NCBI GenBank assembly: GCA_020284085.1
Contig: JACEVL010000130.1
Location: 2,909,908-2,973,907, forward strand
Length of the DNA stretch: 64,000 nt
Origin: Aporrectodea caliginosa
Taxonomy: Eukaryota; Annelida; Clitellata; Crassiclitellata; Lumbricidae
Direction of reading: 5' to 3'
Shown here: positions 12,301 to 23,400 of the stretch, in pieces
How positions within the stretch are numbered: position 1 is the stretch's first letter
How the letters are laid out: the number at the start of each line of letters is the position of its first letter
Notes under the pieces: generated by a model
Told to the model about the DNA's origin: nothing
The model's input: only the letters and a program-made list of their open reading frames with translations
Databases searched by the model: none
Program-made: the position numbers and the translations under genes

Positions 12301-15300
12301 TATACACAAATTATTCGACCCACAGCTCGGTTATATATACAAGTGGTCAATTGATCGAGGTAGGGCCTGTACGGAGTATACCGATCGACCGACCGTCCCT
12401 GCGCCCATTGGCCGACAGATGCTTACTTGAACATACAGTCGTTGGTGTCCCTCGACCAGCCGCAAACAAACAGCCAGCTATGTTTAACTTTTGTTTTATA
12501 GGCTTTAACATTGACTAACTTGAGCCATAGGTAACTTTACATGAGTAATTCCCACACACAGAGGCTAAAGTTCAGAGTGTAGCATTTGACTCTGTTCAGC
12601 ATACAGCTTCTGCTGCAGAGGCGGATTAAGGCATGTTCAGCATGTTCGGCCGAACAGGGGCCCCCCACACTTTAGGGGCCCCCAAATGCCAAAGAATTAT
12701 GTTTTCAATACTTTAGAATTCTTGTTATTTGTTAAGGCATAACAGTAAAATGAGCAAAACACTCAGAATAAATTATTAGAAACTTATTTTAATACATACA
12801 AAAAGCGACTTTTGCACTTGTGTGGGCCCTTATTAAAGTTTCTATTATCAAGGCAGGGTTCATCTCTCAAAATCAGCAGAAAGCTTGAAATGATTCAGTT
12901 TGCTTTGAGCCTACAACTTAAAAGTCAGTTGCTCATGAACGAACAAATGGCTCATCTTTACTGGTTAATCACAAAAAGGACTCAATGACACCTTTCCAAA
13001 TGTTGAAACAGCACTGTGAATATAGGCCTATCTTGTTCTGATGGAGACAAACAGCAGAGAACGTTCTTTTACAAAACTCAAATTGATTAAAAAGAGACCG
13101 AGAGCGTCAATGTCGAAGACAGACTCATTAGTTTGACATTGTTGAGCATCGAAAGGTGACATACAATACAGTACCATACTTAAAAATTCAGAAGTGCTCA
13201 TTGAAGTCGGGCAACCATTAAGAGCGTGGGTAGACTGCTGGAAGAGGCAAGTTTTCAGCTTAGAGCGAGCATGAGGAGGTAGAGATTCCAGATGGAGTGA
13301 CCGACAACTGTGACAAGACAGACATGTACCAGAAACAACATAGGCCTACTTTCCAGTAGAATGATAGAGAGGGGCGGCTTTAACAGAGTTGCAAGGTGTT
13401 ACCATGGAAGATAAGTAGAAAGGCAGATGATCTGCGCATGCTCTGCACATGAGGAGTGCCAGCATGAAGCGGACACACTTACAGACAGGAAGCCAGTACA
13501 GAGAACGAAGAGCAGGTGTGATCCATATGGACTCGGTAAGAGAGTCTAAGACACAGTCTTGCAGCTTGATGCGTTATTTTGGTTAGAGGAAGCAGTGTGC
13601 ATTCAAGGAGACCATAGAGTAAAGAGTTGCAGTAGTCAAGTCGCGTCAGAATAAGGCAGTGTATCAGTGTTTTCAGTTATGCTGTGTCAAGAGTAGAGCG
13701 AAGCTTGCGGATTCTCCTGAACGTGAGCTACATTTTTACGACATAGCCAAAAGGCTCGCTATGTGTATACATTCCATGACAATTTTAGCGATATTGATTG
13801 TCATTGTCAATTCATAAAGTTTTTTGCTCTTAATTCTCTAACTGTTAGTTTAGCTACAAAATGTAAACTGGAAACACTGTGTCCAATCAGTCAAGACTAT
13901 ATTGTTAGCCTAAGCCTATTAGGCCTGTTTTAATTTTCTGTATTGTGGTCAGCGTGCAGTTGTAATATTCTTTTACCACGACTCCCCCCCACGAGTCACT
14001 CTAATATTGTTAAACCGTAAAAGATGTATACTTTAAGTTAAAGTCTTTAACATCAGATTGGATCATTATAAACCCTACTGATGTTGTACAAAAAGACACG
14101 AATTATAATAATAATAGAAGAATATTGATTCATTGAATATAATATGTTTTATGTGTCCTTTTGTTGTGATTCTATGGGGCTGGGCCCCACAGTCTTACTG
14201 AACAGGGCCACCACATTTGCTAATACGGCCCTGCTGCTACCATAAAATTCATTTGCTTAAATCAATTAGACAGTCATGTGTGCAACACTTTTGAGAGGTA
14301 CTTTAAAAGTCACACTGCATGTCTTGATAAATAAATATCTATAGCGCATACGTGGTGTATTTAGTTATATTTAATTTGCACTTTACATAATAATACATAA
14401 ATACATAAACTCACGAATTTCATTAATAAATCACCTAAATTGTGACGTTTTGATTTCGAGTGTTCTTGGATGTGTTTGGAGCCATAGCAGCCAAAGAAGA
14501 CACAGTAGAGACACGAATGTAGCCTCGGAGTGTGTTGTCTGCACGTGTGACAGAACATTGAACGTGCCTAGATATAAAAACACACAATGCATGAAAATAT
14601 CACAGCTCAAGAAGCATTTTCAGCTCATCTCAAGCAACAGCTCAAACGCCCTTACAGAAATCGTATCACAATAAAATGCATAAATTGTTTTTCCCTACCA
14701 GTCAGCGCAATATAAATTCACGTTAGATAATACCCAAACAACAAACGCACAAATAACTACGTCGTCACTTTCACCAAAATTACCTTGCGTTTCTTGGATA
14801 CTGGCGAACTACATGAAATGAAATGTCGGTGGATGATTCGGAAAGGGTCGGTCCCATGTTCCGACTTGAAAGACGTTACGTGTGGACAACCGTTAACGGC
14901 GCTCATTCTCTTCTGCAAACTGGCTTTCAAAATCCTAAGCGAACAAATATCTTCACTAAAACATAAGTGACATTTAATGGACTAATATAATACAAGCGTT
15001 TGACGAAAATGTTAAATTTCATAACAAAATGTCATTTTTAAACAATAATCCCGAACCGGAAGTCCAATCACAGAAAGCGGCCATTTAATTCAGGAAAGGA
15101 TTGGAAACCAGAATAATTGTAATGGTAATAGTAAACTACAAATATTTTACAGCGCTAAGCAAATATTTCCGCGGTCATTATTTTATGTTGAAGATAAAGA
15201 CAGAAATTCAATGCCATTTATTAGGCACCCGATTTTAAGATTCGGTCCACGCATGAAAAATAAAATAAGTGAACATGTCATACTATAGGCCTATATGTAG

Positions 15301-18300
15301 GCCCTAATTATTATTCACCATCCTGCAGTCATCCCGCTTTACCCGATCGTCCTCATTATTTTTCTTACTTTTTCGCGTCCTCCAGTCATTATACTCGCCT
15401 CAAGTTCTCCAACCGATCCGCACCCTACACTGCACATCAACTCTGAAACGAGCTTCCCTATGAATTCCGTATAGCCTAGGCCTACTTTCAGTTTCTCGAC
15501 AAATACCGCCATTCATTGCACTCACCATCACCTGCCTTTAATATATTTATTCTTTTCAGGTTTTTTCTTCTAATTTTTTCCTCAATCGAATGTTTATTTC
15601 GTTCTAACGCGAAAATTGACTGTATATAAACAGACCTAGGCCAGTACGTGTGATTCTCGTTAACGATAACGATAACGAAAATGTAATTCGTTCAGTGGCG
15701 GAGACTTAGTTAGGGGGACAGAGGGGACGGTCCCCAAAACTGATAAAGTGAGCCGCTTATATCCCGGAGCTGCTCCCAATATTTCTGAAATATTTCATGA
15801 AAGATAATAATATTATAACCTAATAATAATAGCTACGAGTGAGACGGCTGGTTCTTATCAGCACTCAAATAATAAGAGCAATTTTGTTCAGATGAGACAG
15901 CTTAAAATGCTACCATTACAGTGTGGAAATTTAAGAAAATTTAGAAAGGGGAGGGGGCACATGCCCTCCCCAAACTCAAACACGACTCAAACTACATGTA
16001 AGCTACGATCGAGTGACAGCTGGATCCTATCAGCATTCAGCACTCAACTTATATAGAGCAATTTTGTTCAGATGACAGCTTAAAATGCTACCATTACAGT
16101 GTGGAAATTCAAAAAAACTTTAGATAGGGGAGGGGTCACATCCCCCTCCCCAAACCCCTCTCCAAACTCACAACTCAAACTACATGTAAGCTACGAGTGA
16201 TAGTTGGTTCCTATCAGCACTCAAATTATAGAGAAATTTTCTTCAGATGACTGCTTAAATGCTACCATTACAGTGTGGAAATTCGCCGGTCCCCCAAACC
16301 CAAGACCAAGTCTCCGCCTATGTGTTCGTTAACGAAAATAAAATGATTTCGTTAACGATAACTATAACTATAACTACAAATATTATTAACTATAACTATA
16401 ACGAAAATAACAATAACGAAACTTGATCTTTATTTTCGTTAATACAAGAAAATAGAAAGTGCAATATGGACGATTCGACATACATTAGAACATAAAAATG
16501 CGCTTATAAGTAATAGCCTATTAGTCAGCAAGTTCAAGTAACTTTAATTATTGATTTTATTATTATGCAATTTGTCAGATACTTTGGAAAGTCGTGTATT
16601 TATGAAGCTGAATGGACCCATGCTTGAAAAAGGCTTTCAAAGCTCTGAGCAAATTGTGAAAACACCGTGCTAAAACGCATTATTGTAACTGGGTATTAAC
16701 TAAAATTAACTAAAATAAAAATCCATTAACTATAACTATAACTAAAAAATACTAACTATAACTATAACTAAAATGAAAAACCATTAACTATAACCGTAAC
16801 TATAACTAAAATAAAATCTGTAAGAAGAATCACACTGGCCTAGGCCCTATAGGTCTTACGAGACGAGCTGTGTGTTGAGGGCCAATAAAGGTCAATGAAA
16901 ACGGAATGATTTGATACATCAGCACTCGTGAATAAGCTCAGCGCTCGTGCTTAGAATAAGCTGGTGCCCTGCGCTTGGCTTTCGAGTGGCGCTTTAGAAG
17001 TTTGGAGATTACCATTACGATATATATGGAGTAGGCATTGCAAGCTATAGTATCAATCATTTCAATTGTTATCCTTGACAATAGGTGTATGTGTGTGCAG
17101 CGGCGCCGCTAGGATTTTAATTGTGTACGCACAATCAGCATGCGACCATGCGTAGGCCGGGGCCCGGGGACGAAAGTATGTGTGGCTACGAAGAACGAGC
17201 GTCCGAACATTTTTGAATTTCTACACTGTAATGGTAGCAGTTTGAGCAGTCATCTGAACAAAATTGCTCTATAAATTCAGGGATGGTAGGGCCAGCTGTC
17301 AATGGTAGCTAAGATGTAGTATGAGGTGCGTGTTTGATTTTGACTGAGAGAACAATACTAGCAAACCAGACATTTATCGAAATTAATATAGAGGGTAGCG
17401 AGAAAGAGAGCGAAATGGTGGGTAGGGAGGAAGAGATCGAAATGGAGGGTAGGGAGGAAGAGAGCGATATGGAGGTAGAGAGGAAGGAGCGAAATGGATG
17501 GTAGGAGGAAGAGCCAAAATGGAAGGGAGGGAGAAGAGAGCGAAATGGAGGAAAGGGAGGAAGAGAGCGAAATGTAGGTTAGGGAGGAAAGAGAGCGAAT
17601 GGAGGAAAAGTAGGGAGAACGAAATAGAATGTATAAAGGAACAGAGCGATATGGAGGGTAGAGAAGAGAGTCGCGAAATGGAAGAAAGGGAGGAAGAGAG
17701 CGATTGGAGGGTAGGCAGGAAAAGGAGAGAATGGAGGAAAGGGAGGAAGAGCGAAATGGAGGGTAGGGAGGATGGGAGAGTCAATCCATGTGAAATCATC
17801 AAAATAATGTAGGAAATACCTTGTATACGTGACCGTGTCTCAGATTTGACTGTAATTTTTGCTATTTTATGGTTTGTTTGTACATCATATTGAAATTGTC
17901 AGAAGCCTATCGCCATCTATCATCATCATCACCACCACCACCATCATCAGTTTCTGACGCCAGCCATTTGGCGGCGTTGGGTACGAATAAATTATCTCCA
18001 TTTTCGTCGGTCATTTGTAAAGTCCATTGTTTCCCTTAGTGTCAAAGTGATGTTTTATCCTCATTTATATGGTTTATCCAGAGTTGTCTGGCTCTGCCAT
18101 GGTGTCTTTTTCTTCGAATCTTGCATGTAGTGCAGTGTGTGGTATCCGGTCAACTGGCATTCTCTCTATATAATTATTTCGAAACCATCGGATTCCTCGT
18201 TGAACGACTTTGTCTAGCAGAGTTGTTTCGATCCATAATGCTGTCTAATGCCAGCTTTTCTTATTTTAATTTCTGCTGTAATAATTCTTTTCTTGTCTTG

Positions 18301-18835
18301 CTTTTGCATTGGCCAACATTCCGACCCGTAGACTAGATAAGAGGCAAATCGGTTGTATCTTCGTCTCGTATACTTAATTATCTTTGTCTGGTTTTTGGTC
18401 TTGCATGGTAAATAGTAGCCTAATTGGATTGCAAGGGGTGTTCGGGCACGAATGAGGAAGTTTTTCGCCTCGCAAGATAGGCCTATAATTATATAATTTC
18501 CCAAAGAACTGATGTAAAATGCTATAACTTTTAACCAAAAAGATGGTTTCCAAAATGCACCATTACAAACCCCCGAATAAAAAGTTCCTTTCATCCTCTT
18601 CCCAGACCCCTTCCGTCAGAGAGGTTGGAATCTGCTTAATTTTTGGGAAGCTCTGGTTACGCCACTGCTAGATGTGTTAGACTGTTAGTTTACCTAATAT
18701 TAAAAGTAGTACCTAAGTTATTATAATTTTGTAACTTATTAATAAGCTTATTTCACTCTTTTCATTTGCAATTTTTCATTTCTTAGCCTTTCAGCGCTGT
18801 ACGCACTTGCGTAAGTGCGTACGTCTAGCGGCGCC

Positions 18836-18920
<85 letters not shown>

Positions 18921-20378
18921 GTTTGTGTGTGTGTGTGTGCGTGTTTGTGTATTGAACTATCTCCAGTCCTTTTTCTCTCTGTGAGTGTTGTTTTGCTTCT
19001 TTCATATATTAGGCCTAAATTCACCCTAATTCTTACGTTTTTATACCTTTGACCCAATGCCATAAAATTCAGATCTCAGTTAATGAACTCTTTCAGTGCC
19101 GAACCTTCGGCCCCCTTGAAACCTCGAACTGAATCAAACCAGTGCGGTGAGAAAGTGAAGCTCCCGTTATTGAAAAGCTAATGAGAATAGTCGAGCCTCA
19201 AGTGGGGTCGTAAAACGTCAAGGGTGAGGCAATATCAATCGGGGACAACCACAACGGTACGGTAGGGAGGCAATACATTAAGCTGCGGGACGCAGAGGGT
19301 GAACTGTGTAGGGCTAGGTGTAATATGAATGGGTTAAAACGGCACCCTGGGTCCATTAAGCGTTTTATTAACGGTTATGGGGCATCCTACAGTGCTGTGT
19401 GGATTGATCCTTAGATGTTTGAGCGAGCGAGCGAGCGAGCGAGCGAGCGAGCGAGCGAGCGAGCGAGCGAGCGAGCGAGCGCGAGCGAGCGCACAAATCT
19501 TAACTACTAACAGAACAGACAGCCTGCAAACACAAAGCATATCCGCCCAACGGGGGCTCGAACTCGGTACCTCTCGGTCACTTTGCCAGATGTTATCCAA
19601 TGCGCCACGGGCCCCCCCCCCGATCGAGGATCGAGGCAGACTTATACGGTCCCATACAAAGACACAATGTCATGTGAATACGACACAAATAAATAGGCTA
19701 ACACGATCGACAGAAAAGTTAGAGACAGGCCTAACGACACGAATGGGGACAATAATAATATGCTACATAGACTTTCCTCTTTGATCAGGTCTGGCTCGGG
19801 AGCGCTTCTGAGTAGAGCCCTTGAGGAGGCGCTATATAAATTCTGTTATTGATTGATTGATAGTTGGAAAGAGACAAATGCATGAACATACAGTTAGTCA
19901 GACATGGAGAGAAAGTGACAGAGACTGAGACAGAGACAGAGAGAACAAATGGATTATTCACAATAAAACGGCCTCTTTCTAATACCCAATTACCCATGCA
20001 TCTTTAAGATATATACGACCCTCATTTCACTAGCTCACGCCCCTTTCCTCACCTTTTCCAATCGGCCTATGAAGCCTACTTCTTCAATCTATGTATCAGC
20101 TATATGGGAACAAATATGACGCCTCATATCTACAGTGAATGCCTCTTTCTGTGTGCAACGTATTTCATATGTTTTATGACAAGTTCCAATAATCTTCCTG
20201 CATTGATGAATGAATGGACTTTCGAGCATCTAATAGCTTTATTACACATGTATACCGAGTAGCCTACTACCGACTGATAGCTAGTGTAAGTAAGTAAGAA
20301 ACTGCACCAATCTTTCAAATCGCCAATCTATACAGTGGTAATGACAAGGTGAAGCAGAGATAGAAACAGAGAGACACT

Positions 20379-20417
<39 letters not shown>

Positions 20418-23400
20418 GCACACAAACACACACACATAGACAAACGAACGAACGAACGGACAGAAACCATCAGATATAATATTATAGCAGATACTTTGTT
20501 TGCCCAAAAAATTCGAAGATCTGATTGAAAACAATATCCAAGGAACCATTTAACACATAGGTCTAATAGCCCAGAATAAATGCCTCATAAATGTTCATTC
20601 CTGCATCTTTGCAATCTTTTGGCAATTATAGATATTTTCATTAGACTAAATGTCAAATATTTTTATTTATGCTTTTACTCTGATTTAAAAAAACTTTTAT
20701 ACGTTATTTGTATAAACAAATTTATATTTAGGCCTACTTCCTTTTTACCACATGTGCATGCATGCAGCCGTTAATTCTTCACAGGTCACTATTACGTCGG
20801 TTGTCAATCGAATTGGTTCTGCTGCCCAACTGGGGTCAGCCACCACGACACTGACCAAGTAAGAGCGTGCTGAAACTGTTGTGTATTTGTGATCTGCCTT
20901 TGTCCACAAGGTCAAAGTACCAGTCGGATCTGACACATTTTGGTTGAGTGGCTTCAAATTTTCTATCTGCGTACCATCACCAAAGTCAATTGTAACCGCC
21001 ATACCATCAGTCAGATGCTCAACAAATACAGAAACAACAAATTCTTCGCCAACAACAATCACATCTTTGTTTTTGCGAATACGGACACTTCCAACTCTAT
21101 CTTTAAAAGGTAGTCGTGGATCTATTTTGACTGTGGTGCGGGCTGTCACTGACGGAGAATTGATCTTCATCTTGGCATCTGAGATCTTTACCTTCACCTC
21201 ATATCGACCTGTCAGAGCGTATGAGTGGTTAAATGTAGAGCTGAAGAATGGTCTTAATCCAAACAATGCAATGCTATTTGCAGCCCATGCAGGTAGACTG
21301 GAAGATTTTTCTGGGCTGAGCAGAGCTTTGCTATTGTCATCAAAGTCAATTTCAGTTCTCATGTTAGAGAGCAAGTTTTCCACCAGCAAAACAAATGTTA
21401 CAAGTTCACGTTCTGTGGAGTCACCGCTACTGATGAGAGTTATCTGGCCAACAGCCTCATCAAATGTCTTCACACAAGATTTATTACCCCCGGTATATGG
21501 AGCACCTAGCAAAGAAATCCAATTCATATAAGTAAATAAGTGGTTTCGTGTGACTGCAAATCTAATTCTATTTTTATGTAAATCTATATGTCTGAAATTT
21601 TGCTGTATTGTATACAGCTCAGAGTCACACAACTTGCCCATAAAAACAAAATAATGATATATTTAATAGCTACTGAAGTAATATTCAGTACCTAAAACTT
21701 GGTTTTACCAGTAATCATTTCTGTGCATGAATGCTTTATCCTATGATTCGACTCATTTTTTGCAGAAATCAAATTTCTTATAAATACAATTTACATTTAA
21801 TAAATCCCTTTTCCTGTTCAGTGCTTTTTCACAGTGAAATCAAAATATCACCTTACTAATATATGTATTCAATTCTGCATGCACACTTTACTAGCACATT
21901 AGTTTTAATACACCATGTATACATGCTCCTACCAAAACGAAATTGGTAATGTGTAAAATGTTTGAGATCGTACCTTTGATAGTGATTGAAATGTTGACGT
22001 AGGTCTGACTGCTTGACTTGACAAGCTGTGTCTTCTTAGGCTGACCCTTAATAGAGTAACCAGCAAATAATCCGTTGGCACCAATGTCAGAAATGTCAAA
22101 ACCCTCTTTAATTAACAGCATCAGACTGTTTTCCAGCTTTTTCACAGGTAGATTTCCTGCGAGACAAGACCAAGTGAAATAGTGGATGGCTTATCATTAG
22201 CCAATTCATCAGTGCATTACAGGGTAGCAAAGTTGCAAAAGTCTCTGTTACATTCTACATCTGCACATACTATAATATAAATATGCAGAAATGTCATCAA
22301 TCACCTGAGACAACCTCACAACCTTGGACCCCTGCCACAGTGAGAAGATGGGGGTAGAGCTCGAAAAGATGCTTGAAACTGGTGATTAAAATTCAGAACT
22401 GTGCAGAACTCACTGTGTAAAACGTCAACTCTATGTCCTAAATTCTAAACTTATTCTAAATTATAAATGGTCCACTAAATAAGAAGTTAGAGAACTTGCC
22501 AAGAGCAAATGGAAGCACAAGGAGCTATAGTTAGAGCAACCGAATTTAGAGTACCAGCCTAAAATAACAGTGCTCAGTCATACATCACCTGTTATGATAG
22601 CATATTCAATTCCTGCTGGAATTCCAGCAATATATGCAGAAAGCGCAATTCCCATGTTCGGTGAATCATCAAATTCTTTAATGTCGTAAAATCTACATCC
22701 CGCAGTCAGGTCAGGCACAATAAGACCAATAGCAATGCCACTGAAAGTGAAGCTTTGAGTTGGTGATGGAAAGAACCTTCTTTCATTTATTTGCATGTAA
22801 CCTCCTCCAGTGTCTGTCCCAGAATAGGAACGCAACTTAATCACACATTGCCAATCTAAAAAACAGGAACTAACAACATCAAAACACACAATGGTCACAG
22901 CAAATGAAATGATGAATGGGCTCCATATGGAATAATAAACACGAGATGCTAACACCGAGGCTAGAGAAAGAAACTGTTAGCTAGCATTTATACCTTAATG
23001 TATATCCGCTACTACTTCTCAGGTTTAGCCTAGAGGGAAGGATCTTCTCTTGAGTTTCCCTTTGAAAAAGTGGTGTAATCACTGTCTTCCTGGAGGTTCT
23101 GTGTTCAGGTGTCCTAACAAGCCGGAAGTCTGTACTTGAAATGACGAACTGAGGAATCATCAAGGGATGCCAGATCGGTGCTGGCGTATCTGAATCGTGG
23201 GTTCTTCAATGATACCATCGATCTGAGTCTTGGTAGACCATCAGGAATTCGGTTCATTGTCGCTGCGCTGTCCCGCAAATTCCTCATCTGAAGAGATCTG
23301 ACCGCAAGACAAGGGTTGTTTCACGTAGTTTTCGTCAGGGAAGACATACCGGTAATCATCTTGCCAATCCCTCTTCTGAGAAATCCACATTGTCATGACG

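Larger units (their letters stand above)
11514..12446. mobile_element. Foldback element with long imperfect inverted repeats
   Basis: Arms at about 11514-11934 and 12237-12446 are inverted copies of each other. Shared blocks include GACCAACGACTGTA, GTTCAAGTAAGCATCTGTCG, TCAATTGACCACTTGTATAT and GAATGTATACAAGTTGTTCC. The left arm has two extra segments absent from the right. The loop (11935-12236) holds an exon-like ORF and (TA)n runs. Gene fragment plus long inverted repeats suggests a non-autonomous foldback transposon. No target duplication was identified. Confidence 0.7.
17098..18839. mobile_element. hAT-like element inserted in a TG repeat (1742 bp)
   Basis: The left end CAGCGGCGCCGCTAG and the inverse of the right end CAGGGGCGCCGCTAG match at 14 of 15. 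The flanks are TGTGTGTG on both sides, so an 8-bp duplication is compatible but uninformative in a TG run. Inside are a purine-rich minisatellite and a minus-strand LINE fragment. No transposase is seen. Confidence 0.65.

Noticed and set aside
12616..14233. Confident hAT target duplication
   Set aside because: Flanking 8-mers TTCTGCTG and CTGCTACC do not match, so the element is listed only at low confidence.
15830..16285. CRISPR-like regular repeats
   Set aside because: Units are ~180 bp tandem copies without spacers, inside a transposon of an animal genome.
17383..17812. Long ORFs on both strands (Ser/Leu/Pro-rich; Glu/Arg-rich)
   Set aside because: Products of the 27-bp purine minisatellite.
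18748..19784. His/Thr and Ala/Arg/Ser repeat ORFs
   Set aside because: Translations of (TG)n and (GAGC)n microsatellites.
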